Below are positions 1 to 4,903 of a DNA stretch of 11,988 bases, in pieces. The DNA lies in NCBI GenBank assembly GCA_943349725.1, contig CALQZP010000033.1, forward strand, positions 1-11,988, written 5' to 3'. Origin of the DNA: Candidatus Nomurabacteria bacterium (lineage in GTDB: Bacteria; Patescibacteriota; Minisyncoccia; Phycocordibacterales; UBA10002). Both the position numbers and the translations under genes were made by a program. Every line of letters starts with the position of its first letter. The stretch's first letter is position 1. Under the pieces are notes generated by a model that worked only from the letters and a program-made list of their open reading frames with translations, made no database searches and was not told where the DNA came from.

Positions 1-160
1 AACGCCGAGGCTCTGCGAGGCGTTGGCGTAATTCGTTGAGTTACCACAGTATCGGAGCGTACGATGTTGTTTAGAGTCACCACGCACGCGGAGCGTGCGA
101 ATTGTCAGGAGTTTTTTTGGAAAAAAGTTAGAGCAAAGGTTAGAATTAGGTCATTCGTAC

Positions 161-192
161 AAAAAGGAGTCCGCTTGGTGCGGACCCTTTTT
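161..192. terminator. Bidirectional intrinsic terminator
   Basis: A-tract, then stem GTCCGC/GCGGAC (169-174 with 180-185), extended by GG/CC around a bulged A168 and by AAAAA/TTTTT (161-165 with 188-192). It has a T-run on either strand, so it could end transcription both ways. No gene was recognised to its left inside the window, so the transcript it serves is unknown. Confidence 0.75.
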
Positions 193-207
193 GTTGAATG
201 ACCCTAA

Positions 208-229
208 GCAACGTGCCTGCGCACGTTGC
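208..229. repeat. 9-bp perfect hairpin with a CTGC loop
   Basis: GCAACGTGC (208-216) and GCACGTTGC (221-229) flank CTGC. No T-run follows on either strand, so it is not a standard terminator. A similar small hairpin, CGCACGC/GCGTGCG with a 3-base loop, lies at 83-99. I see no tRNA, rRNA or convincing coding sequence in 1-498. The reading frame that runs through 95-298 crosses the terminator and looks non-coding. Confidence 0.5.
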
Positions 230-399
230 GCCAGAGAATCGAAGAGGTTCTCCCTTATCGAGTCTTCGAGATGGGAAACCTGTATGCCGAGATTTTAAAG
301 GAGTGCAACGACTATTAAAATCCAAGTGTAGTTTCGAAGAAAGCTACCTGACCCTGTTTGCCCGTCCGTAGCCTTGCGCGGAGGAGGGTAAGTTTCGAT

Positions 400-454
400 A
401 AGCGTACTCGCGGTCTCTGTAGAGAATCGAAAGCGTACTCGCGGTTCTCTGTAG
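400..454. repeat. Short tandem repeat, two copies, period about 31 bp
   Basis: AAGCGTACTCGCGGT followed by CTCTGTAG occurs at 400-422 and again at 431-454, the second copy with one extra T. The 12-base core AGCGTACTCGCG reappears inverted at 1203-1214, beyond the next gene. It sits just upstream of a TATAAT hexamer at 462-467 and could be part of that gene's control region, or simply a dispersed repeat. Confidence 0.6.
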
Positions 455-461
455 GGTTACG

Positions 462-467
462 TATAAT
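462..467 (+). promoter_or_regulatory. Candidate -10 box for the membrane-protein gene
   Basis: A perfect TATAAT lies 32 bases before the ATG at 499, which would give a leader of about 25 nt. No convincing -35 hexamer is visible at 16-18 bp spacing, so this is a weak call. Confidence 0.35.
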
Positions 468-498
468 AGATGTGTTCCGAATAGTATCACAATTTTTT

Positions 499-1086
499 AT
501 GGACCTAAAAATAATTCTTGGGGCGGTGGCGGTGGTTCTGGCTTTGTACAGTTCCTATCTGTACATCCGAGATATTTTCCGCGGTAACACCAAACCCCAT
601 ACCTACACCTGGCTCATCTGGTCTATCGTCACCTGGATAGCGTTTTTTGGACAGTGGGTATCAGGCGGAGGACCCGGTTCATGGGCAACAGGTGCTTCTG
701 CGATAGTAACCACCGGAACACTCCTCCTCTCGCTCAAAGGAAACTACGGCACAAAGGATATTACGAACTTTGATAAGCTCTGTCTTGTATTCGCGCTTAT
801 CGCCATTCTGCCGTGGTTGCTTGCTGATAGTGTCCTCTGGTCGGTGATACTCGCCTCGTTTATTGATGTTGTCGGATTCTTCCCTACGATGCGGAAAACC
901 TGGTACGCGCCAAAAAGTGAATCGTTCAGCTCAATGCTCGTTGATACCGCAAAACATACACTCTCTATTGCTTCTTTAGGTAACTACTCACTCGTAAACT
1001 GGCTTTACCCCGCTGCGGTTCTGCTCACAAAATTCATCATCGTAAGTGAAATCATTTTCCTACGAAAAGTCAAAAAGCTGCGTTGA
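499..1086 (+). CDS. Small polytopic membrane protein, PQ-loop-like (195 aa)
   Basis: Not recognised as a named gene. Six or seven hydrophobic segments are visible (roughly residues 3-23, 36-53, 62-79, 92-109, 111-128, 143-160 and 166-187), with a basic C-terminus ending RKVKKLR. Two loop motifs stand out: KPHTYTWLIW at about 32-41 and FFPTMRKTWYAP at about 127-138. The Pro plus aromatic/basic pattern at membrane edges, in two halves, recalls PQ-loop/SemiSWEET-type transporters, but I see no strict PQ dipeptide, so that link is only suggestive. The start at ATG 499 is chosen because the hydrophobic N-terminus begins there. The frame is open upstream to 358, but that part is Arg/Ser-rich and covers the tandem repeat and the -10 box. 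There is no Shine-Dalgarno before the ATG, which is preceded by a T-run. Confidence 0.8.
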   Translation: MDLKIILGAVAVVLALYSSYLYIRDIFRGNTKPHTYTWLIWSIVTWIAFFGQWVSGGGPGSWATGASAIVTTGTLLLSLKGNYGTKDITNFDKLCLVFALIAILPWLLADSVLWSVILASFIDVVGFFPTMRKTWYAPKSESFSSMLVDTAKHTLSIASLGNYSLVNWLYPAAVLLTKFIIVSEIIFLRKVKKLR

Positions 1087-1102
1087 ATTGAAATAAAGTT
1101 TG

Positions 1103-1166
1103 GCCTCGTCCTATCTCCACAGCAAGCTGTCCCCTCGGAAGACCTCGGTGGAGTATTAGGCGAGGC
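1103..1166. repeat. Long interrupted hairpin downstream of the membrane gene
   Basis: Three helix segments nest in register: GCCTCG/CGAGGC (1103-1108 with 1161-1166), CCTA/TAGG (1110-1113 with 1157-1160) and CTCCAC/GTGGAG (1115-1120 with 1148-1153). The first helix pair lies 16 bases past the stop codon at 1086. No U-run follows, so it is not a classic terminator; it may protect the 3' end or be a structured element. Confidence 0.5.
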
Positions 1167-1325
1167 ACCAGGGCACCACAGGAGTACTTCAGAAAATACA
1201 GTCGCGAGTACGCTCCTTATTTTCTTGGTCGCAACTTTGTTGCAGAAGAGTTGGCTCCGCCAACACACTTCGCTTTTGCGGATTCATCCCCGCCGCAAAG
1301 CGGACGGGGTATTCTCCGCAATCAC
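1167..1325. other. Gap with several tiny hairpins, no gene seen
   Basis: The gap holds a run of short perfect hairpins, mostly with 3-base loops. AGAAAATA/TATTTTCT is at about 1191-1225. GCAAC-TTT-GTTGC and GTTGGC-TCC-GCCAAC lie around 1231-1264. CCCCG-CCGC-AAA-GCGG-A-CGGGG is at 1288-1309. None has a following T-run on the plus strand. Frames crossing this stretch on either strand look like chance openings. Confidence 0.4.
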
Positions 1326-1359
1326 AATAAAAAAAACCGGTCAGCGTACTGCCGACCGG
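1326..1359 (-). terminator. Intrinsic terminator of the 1389-1700 gene
   Basis: Read on the minus strand, CCGGTCGGC pairs with GCTGACCGG (one G-T wobble) around a 6-base loop, followed by an uninterrupted T-run at 1336 to about 1329. It begins 30 bases after the stop codon of the minus-strand gene. Confidence 0.85.
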
Positions 1360-1388
1360 AGTTTAGACACATGACTTCTCTTTCTTCC

Positions 1389-1700
1389 TTAACTCTCGGT
1401 GATGCGTTCCGTGCGCACCACAAACGGAATGAAGTAATCGCGTGGAACATTCCCCTCTCCCACCGATCCATTTTCGGGATGGACAACCCTAGAGGAATAG
1501 AGGCGAGCCCCTTTCAGAGCTGGATTAGGAAGCACCTCCAAGACTACACCCTGGCTGTTGGTCGGAAAGTGCGCGGACGAGCGCCCTTGTAAAAGCGTCA
1601 TCGCTTTCACCAATTTAAAACTTGAACCGACTTCAATGGTTGTTTTCGGACCCTTAAGAAGTTTCTTTTTTACTAACATATGATTTTCCAATGTTCTCAT
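1389..1700 (-). CDS. Small protein of unknown function (103 aa)
   Basis: Product not recognised. The evidence that it is a real gene is positional. A strong Shine-Dalgarno, GGGAGG at 1714-1709, stands 8 bases before ATG 1700, and an excellent intrinsic terminator follows the stop by 30 bases. The protein starts MRTLENHMLVKKKLLKG, a basic N-terminus. A mixed, probably beta-rich body follows, with GRSSAHFPTNSQGVVLEVLP at about residues 39-58 and a proline/glycine-containing region up to YFIPFVVRT near the end. There is no signal peptide, membrane segment, or Cys/His metal cluster. A second Met at residue 8 is possible, but the Shine-Dalgarno favours the first. The overlapping plus-strand frame 1251-1592 is its shadow. 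Confidence 0.65.
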   Translation of the reverse strand: MRTLENHMLVKKKLLKGPKTTIEVGSSFKLVKAMTLLQGRSSAHFPTNSQGVVLEVLPNPALKGARLYSSRVVHPENGSVGEGNVPRDYFIPFVVRTERITES

Positions 1701-1708
1701 TTTTGTTT

Positions 1709-1714
1709 CCTCCC
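1709..1714 (-). promoter_or_regulatory. Strong Shine-Dalgarno (GGGAGG)
   Basis: On the minus strand the context is GTGGGAGGAAACAAAAATG. The 8-base spacing fixes the start of the 103-residue gene. This is notable because most other genes here lack a Shine-Dalgarno. A small hairpin TTCCC/GGGAA (1717-1721 with 1728-1732) lies just upstream of it. Confidence 0.7.
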
Positions 1715-1742
1715 ACTTCCCTCTTTTGGGAAATCGGCAAAC

Positions 1743-1779
1743 AAAAACGGACTCTTTTGCAAGAGCCCGTTTCTGTTTT
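1743..1779. terminator. Intrinsic terminator, usable on both strands
   Basis: AAACGG-A-CTCTT (1745-1756) pairs with AAGAG-C-CCGTTT (1761-1772) around TTGC, with one A-C mismatch. Read leftward, the stem is followed by TTTTTGTTT; read rightward, by CTGTTTT. It lies only about 45 bases upstream of the start of the minus-strand gene 1389-1700, so it either ends a preceding minus-strand transcript or acts as an attenuator for that gene. Confidence 0.75.
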
Positions 1780-1806
1780 CGTTAGAGGTAGCTAGAGTAG
1801 CTTTTC

Positions 1807-1941
1807 TTAACCAAGACAGGAACCGACTCTCGCTGTGCGAGTGCCGTTAAAGAAGAAGCTAAAAAAGTAGCTCGTTAATTTCATACCTATCAGCGTATCG
1901 GAACCCTCAAAATCCGTCAAGTTCTCCTCTCCCTTTTCCAT
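1807..1941 (-). CDS. Doubtful 44-codon ORF ahead of a terminator
   Basis: ATG at 1941 to TAA at 1809-1807 encodes an acidic start (MEKGEENLTDFEGSD) followed by a short aromatic run, SYFFSFFF. It lies between the 1945-1984 palindrome and the terminator at 1743-1779, with the stop 35 bases before the stem. No Shine-Dalgarno precedes the ATG. Position alone suggests either a tiny protein or a leader ORF for 1389-1700. It may equally be non-coding. Confidence 0.2.
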   Translation of the reverse strand: MEKGEENLTDFEGSDTLIGMKLTSYFFSFFFNGTRTARVGSCLG

Positions 1942-1944
1942 TTT

Positions 1945-1984
1945 TTTACTATAGGCTAATTCGTGCGAATTAGCCTATAGTAAA
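1945..1984. repeat. 40-bp near-perfect palindrome (19-bp arms)
   Basis: TTTACTATAGGCTAATTCG (1945-1963) and its exact reverse complement (1966-1984) are separated only by TG. A T-run directly precedes the left arm (1941-1944), so on the minus strand the hairpin is followed by A's, the wrong polarity for a terminator in that direction. On the plus strand no T-run follows. Possible roles are a cruciform site, a protein-binding palindrome, or a dispersed repeat. No gene overlaps it. Confidence 0.85.
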
Positions 1985-2011
1985 TCATAGTAGCGACTTA
2001 GGTTTCGTGTA

Positions 2012-2042
2012 TAAAAAAGGCGCCTCCGGTAAAGGAAGCGCC
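2012..2042 (-). terminator. Intrinsic terminator of the trpEG unit
   Basis: On the minus strand GGCGCTTCC pairs with GGAGGCGCC (one mismatch) around a 6-base loop and is followed by six T's (2018-2013). It starts 27 bases after the trpG stop. Confidence 0.8.
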
Positions 2043-2060
2043 TGCGATAAAAGAACTAAA

Positions 2061-2107
2061 CGAGAAGTATCAACCCCACCCCTTTGTTCGTGGGGTGGGA
2101 CTTCTCG
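2061..2107 (-). repeat. GC-rich hairpin spanning the trpG stop codon
   Basis: CGAGAAGT/ACTTCTCG (2061-2068 with 2100-2107) and CCCACCCC/GGGGTGGG (2075-2082 with 2092-2099) form a 16-bp stem. A 6-base bulge on one side contains the stop codon (2070-2072). It lies just before the terminator at 2012-2042 and encodes the last residues of TrpG. Confidence 0.75.
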
Positions 2108-2768
2108 GTGCTTGGCCAAATCCGCAAGGAATTCTTTCCTCTACGGCGAACGTGGCAACGTCCGATGCACATGGCTTCACCTCCAGCAAAAGGAAGTTTT
2201 GAAGTAGCTTACTTCCCTCTTCAGTGAAGAGTGATTCGGGATGAAACTGCACCCCAACGACACTTTTGTGCTCGGTGCTCTGAATGGCCATGATAACCCC
2301 GTCCTCGCTCCATGCGGTTTCAAGGAGTTTCGTTCGTGAGCTGTCCGTCTGTACCGCGCACAGTGAATGGTATCGGCATACGCTTAGTGGATTTCCGTCA
2401 ACCCCGTCAAAGATTCCCTGACCACAGTGGACAACTTTTGAAATCTTGCCGTGCATCATTGTTGGTGCTTCCCTAACCAGTGCACCGAAATATTCCGCGA
2501 TAGCCTGAAACCCAAGACAGACTCCGAGAATCGGAACTCGCGTGATGAAGTACGCAAGCACTTCCTTAAACAGACGTACCTCGCTCGGATGCCCCGGTCC
2601 AGGTGAGAGCACGATGTGCGTCGGTGAAAGTCGCTCGATATCCTCTACTTTGGCATCGGTGCGAACGACATGAACCTCTGCGCCAATCCTACGAAGTAGA
2701 ACGACGAGGTTGTAGGTGAACGAGTCATAGTGGTCTACGACCACGATGTTTGGTCTTTTGGTATTCAT
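2070..2768 (-). CDS. trpG: Anthranilate synthase component II, glutamine amidotransferase
   Basis: This subunit hydrolyses glutamine and passes ammonia to TrpE for anthranilate synthesis, the first committed step of tryptophan biosynthesis. Class I GATase landmarks are present: DHYDSFTYN at 12-20, the oxyanion strand SPGPGHP at about 55-61, the nucleophile Cys84 in GVCLGFQAI, and His176/Glu178 in GVQFHPES. ATG 2768 is chosen because it starts the conserved strand NIVVVDHYDSF, with GGAG at the end of trpE serving as Shine-Dalgarno; there is one base between trpE's stop and this ATG, so translation is probably coupled. The family's core ends near LLQNFLLLEVK (about 198). The last 34 or so residues (CASDVATFAVEE..., ending RTKGWG) have no family counterpart that I know and run into the stop-codon hairpin. 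A dual trp/folate (PabA-like) role cannot be excluded, but the partner is TrpE. Confidence 0.93.
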   Translation of the reverse strand: MNTKRPNIVVVDHYDSFTYNLVVLLRRIGAEVHVVRTDAKVEDIERLSPTHIVLSPGPGHPSEVRLFKEVLAYFITRVPILGVCLGFQAIAEYFGALVREAPTMMHGKISKVVHCGQGIFDGVDGNPLSVCRYHSLCAVQTDSSRTKLLETAWSEDGVIMAIQSTEHKSVVGVQFHPESLFTEEGSKLLQNFLLLEVKPCASDVATFAVEERIPCGFGQAPRSPTPRTKGWG

Positions 2769-2769
2769 G

Positions 2770-4194
2770 TTAAACTCCAATTTTTTCAAGCGCAACGCGG
2801 ATAGCGCGAGCCTTCTGAAGGGTTTCGTTATACTCTCCCTCTTCGGTTGAGTCGGCGACAATTCCGCCACCGGTTTGCCAGGAAAGCGTTCCGTCCACAA
2901 GGACGGCGCTCCTGATGATGATGCAGGTATCAAGAGCGCTATCGGTTATCCACCCGAATGCTCCGCCGTAGGGACCACGCTCCGATTTTTCAAGCTCGGC
3001 AATGATTTGAAGCGCACGAACCTTTGGTGCTCCCGAAAGCGTTCCCGCCGGAAGTGAACCGATGACCGTCTCAAGCGGTGTAACGCCGAGACGAGGCTTT
3101 CCGCAAACTTCCGAGACGATGTGCATCACGTGGCTGTAATTTTCTACCTGCATAAGCGTCGGAATAGTGATGGAATCGGCTTCACACCACTTTCCAACGT
3201 CATTACGAGCTAGGTCAACGAGCATTCTGTGCTCCGCAAGCTCCTTCTGGTTAGTGATGAGGTCCTGCGCGTTCGCGATATCTTCGGCAAGGTCTTTGCC
3301 TCTGGGACGCGTTCCCGCAATCGGCCGAATTCGCATATGTCCCGCCATTACCTCCACCATCACTTCAGGAGAGGCACCAATAAGACACATCCCCCGGCAC
3401 GATTCGCCGAAGCGCATATGGAACATATACGGTGACGGATTAATCTCACGAAGGACACGGAAGAGTGCGAGTCCGTCACCCTCGTAGGGTACGGAAAACC
3501 GTTGGGAGAGCACGACCTGGAACACGTCGCCTTTCCTGATGAACTTCTTTGCTTCCCGCACCGTTGCGAAATACTCACCCTGCGACGTGTTTGAGGTAAT
3601 GGATGCGGTATTCACCCGGTCGTATCCGGGATGTGTAGAGGTTTTCACTGCGCCCGCAAGCTTTGCGTGCGCTCGCGTATAGGCTTCGAATTCCTCTCCC
3701 GGAGCGGGAATAGGAACATTTGCAATCCGATACATCACGCCGTCTTGGTGGTCAAAGGCGATAACCTGCTTGAAGACATGGAAACAGGCTTTGGGAAGAT
3801 TGAAGGCGGTAACTGCATGCGGAGCGACAGTCGGTTCAATCAGCGAAACGCTCTCGTGGCCGAAGTAGCCGACCATTCCCCCAATAAACGGAAGAAGGTC
3901 GTGTGAAGGAGGAGAGAACTGCCGAAGCGCAAGATTGAAGGACGTTAAGTCCGATGACTCATTCAGCAGAACCGGTTCCGGCTCGGCGTCAAAGCAGACA
4001 AATGAGAAACGAGCTTTTTTATCCGGTCCGGCACCTTCAAGAAGGCATACGGGAGAGGTTGAGGAACGAAGAAGAGAGGCGTACACATCAACCGGGTCAA
4101 GCTGACCATCGTGCTGTGTAATGACGGAGCAGAAGTTTCTACCTTCGCGACGTGCAGTGGTAACGTTTACCTGGAATTCAACATAGGTACTCAT
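2770..4194 (-). CDS. trpE: Anthranilate synthase component I
   Basis: Converts chorismate and ammonia to anthranilate with TrpG. At 474 residues it has normal length. The N-terminal domain is followed by the chorismate-binding domain with LIGASPEVMV (271-280), PIAGTRPRG (291-299), KELAEHRMLVDLARND (317-332), GSLPAGTLSGAPKVRAL (379-395), RGPYGGAFG (406-414) and QTGGGIVADSTEEGEYNET (440-458). PIAGT is the TrpE form; PabB has PIKGT, so anthranilate synthase is preferred. NPSPYMF (252-258), part of the Trp-feedback pocket, is kept, but the N-terminal LLES feedback motif reads LLEG (51-54). ATG 4194 begins the conserved N-terminus; the frame stays open upstream to 4281, but that part lies in the riboswitch terminator. 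There is no Shine-Dalgarno at this start. Expression is probably set by the T-box leader upstream. Confidence 0.95.
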   Translation of the reverse strand: MSTYVEFQVNVTTARREGRNFCSVITQHDGQLDPVDVYASLLRSSTSPVCLLEGAGPDKKARFSFVCFDAEPEPVLLNESSDLTSFNLALRQFSPPSHDLLPFIGGMVGYFGHESVSLIEPTVAPHAVTAFNLPKACFHVFKQVIAFDHQDGVMYRIANVPIPAPGEEFEAYTRAHAKLAGAVKTSTHPGYDRVNTASITSNTSQGEYFATVREAKKFIRKGDVFQVVLSQRFSVPYEGDGLALFRVLREINPSPYMFHMRFGESCRGMCLIGASPEVMVEVMAGHMRIRPIAGTRPRGKDLAEDIANAQDLITNQKELAEHRMLVDLARNDVGKWCEADSITIPTLMQVENYSHVMHIVSEVCGKPRLGVTPLETVIGSLPAGTLSGAPKVRALQIIAELEKSERGPYGGAFGWITDSALDTCIIIRSAVLVDGTLSWQTGGGIVADSTEEGEYNETLQKARAIRVALEKIGV

Positions 4195-4235
4195 ATATTT
4201 AGTTTTCAAAGGACGCCGAGAGAAAATGTGGAATT

Positions 4236-4252
4236 TTGCACATTTTGTGCAA
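4236..4252 (-). repeat. Small hairpin between the T-box terminator and trpE
   Basis: TTGCACA and TGTGCAA flank a 3-base loop, directly after the T-run of the leader terminator and 41 bases before the trpE ATG. It would head the mRNA made by read-through. Its function is unknown. Confidence 0.5.
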
Positions 4253-4253
4253 C

Positions 4254-4305
4254 AAAAAATCCCACCCTCATCACACAACAAAAAATTGTGTAATAAGGGC
4301 GGGAT
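4254..4305 (-). terminator. T-box regulated terminator
   Basis: A 20-bp stem (4305-4286 with 4278-4259) contains three G-U wobbles and no mismatch. It has a 7-base T/G loop and is followed by TTTTT at 4258-4254. It shares its 5' arm with the antiterminator, so it should form when the tRNA is charged and stop transcription before trpE. Confidence 0.92.
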
Positions 4306-4368
4306 TCAATTCCCTCCTTCGCATAAAGCTTCGGAAGGGCAAAGCCCACGGTGCCACCTTAGTTAAAC

Positions 4369-4546
4369 TATGGAACATGAAGTATGGAACATGGACTATA
4401 GAAAAAGTATTTCCTATTTCATGCTACATAGTTCATTTCTTAGCTCTCATCAGCTCATGCTCCAAATGGAAGACACTGATTAGCCCATGATTACGGGAGC
4501 TTCCGGGCACTCACCATGAAATATGAATCATGTACTATGAATCATA
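4369..4546 (-). repeat. Degenerate ATGGAACATG / ATGATTCAT repeats inside the T-box leader
   Basis: Between the upstream stems and the T-box core lie short recurring words. CATGTTCCATA and CATGTTCCATAG occur at about 4371-4397, and ATGATTCATAGTACATGATT at about 4525-4544. AACTATGTAGCATGAA (4433-4418) can pair imperfectly with TTCATGTTCCATAGTT (4383-4368). They resemble low-complexity intergenic repeats and lengthen the leader to about 400 nt, beyond the 200-300 nt usual for a T-box. Confidence 0.5.
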
Positions 4547-4668
4547 CAGCCAGAGCAAGAACCACCTTTTCCGTCTTTCGACAGAATGTTCGGACCCAGC
4601 CCTCTGCACAGCTTAGCGAAGCAGAGGATCCGAAAGGTTTTAGTTGATGTAACGACCGTCTACTTTTG

Positions 4669-4696
4669 AGCGTAGCATAACGCTCATTCCTGTCAA
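4669..4696 (-). promoter_or_regulatory. Predicted promoter for the trpEG leader
   Basis: On the minus strand a perfect TTGACA (4696-4691) is followed after 16 bp by TACGCT (4674-4669), with TGC directly in front giving an extended -10. An inverted repeat TGAGCG/CGCTCA (4667-4672 with 4681-4686) overlaps the spacer and -10 and could be an operator. Transcription would start near 4662. A TATAAT at 4735-4730 is an alternative but lacks a well-spaced -35. Confidence 0.55.
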
Positions 4697-4779
4697 GCGC
4701 TCTAGTGGAAAAAGAAGCAAAATTGTGGCATTATAGAGGCTCGCCGTCAAGAAAACGGCTCTAACTCTGTACTCTATGG

Positions 4780-4903
4780 TCCCGTTAGAAGTCGCTTCGC
4801 TACGGAAACAGCACCACATCTTTCTACAGAGCTACGATATAATTAAGATTCAAGTAAGAAGTACGTATCGCAAACAGCGAAGCGTTTCCTACTTCTAACG
4901 GGA
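4780..4903. repeat. Inverted-repeat element ending on the ABC exporter start codon
   Basis: TCCCGTTAGAAGT (4780-4792) and ACTTCTAACGGGA (4891-4903) are exact inverted ends. Inside them CGCTTCGCT (4793-4801) and AGCGAAGCG (4877-4885) also pair. The last A is the A of the ATG. TGG flanks both ends directly (4777-4779 and 4904-4906). The interior contains a TATAAT. An element with the same ends lies before valS (8235-8336). Confidence 0.75.
4838..4843 (+). promoter_or_regulatory. Candidate -10 box of the ABC exporter gene
   Basis: A perfect TATAAT lies 59 bases before the ATG at 4903, inside the inverted-repeat element. No good -35 is visible. If used, the mRNA would hold only the right arm of the element. 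Confidence 0.4.

Larger units (their letters stand above)
4254..4662 (-). promoter_or_regulatory. T-box riboswitch leader of trpEG, probably tRNA-Trp responsive
   Basis: On the minus strand AAGGTGGCACCGTG (4360-4347) matches the T-box core AGGGUGGNACCGCG except at two positions. The antiterminator folds exactly as expected: UAAGG (4361-4357) pairs with CCUUA (4298-4294), UGGCACC is the bulge (4356-4350), and GUGGG (4349-4345) pairs with CCCGC (4303-4299). The strand CCCGCCCUUA is also the 5' arm of the terminator, so the two folds exclude each other. UGGC in the bulge predicts a G discriminator, as in bacterial tRNA-Trp, and the regulated genes are trpEG. The upstream part has stems such as UUCGGAUCC/GGGUCCGAA (4634-4626 with 4597-4589), but I could not place a canonical Stem I. 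UGG at 4598-4596 is one possible specifier. The 5' end is taken from the predicted promoter. Confidence 0.88.

Noticed and set aside
95..298. 67-residue plus-strand frame near the left edge
   Set aside because: It runs straight through a strong intrinsic terminator (161-192) and a 9-bp hairpin; the composition is not protein-like.
400..454. CRISPR array
   Set aside because: There are only two copies, no spacer-sized unique sequence and no cas gene nearby.
1..498. A tRNA or other known RNA gene in the left gap
   Set aside because: No T-loop GGTTCGA-type box with a matching acceptor stem, and no RNase P, tmRNA or SRP signature was seen on either strand.
1251..1592. 113-residue plus-strand frame
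   Set aside because: It crosses the hairpin-rich gap and the minus-strand terminator and is antisense to the 1389-1700 gene, which has a Shine-Dalgarno and a terminator.
4194..4281. An N-terminally extended TrpE starting at 4281
   Set aside because: The extra 29 residues would be encoded by the terminator stem and the following hairpin; the family N-terminus fits ATG 4194.
4111..4490. Plus-strand frames (4111-4293, 4236-4490) across the trp leader
   Set aside because: They lie over the T-box terminator, antiterminator and repeats on the opposite strand; there is no start signal or protein-like content.
4730..4735. Perfect TATAAT on the minus strand as the trp promoter
   Set aside because: The only TTGAC-like hexamer in front of it is 9 bp away, far too close. 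The TTGACA/TGC-TACGCT pair at 4669-4696 is better spaced, although both remain unproven.
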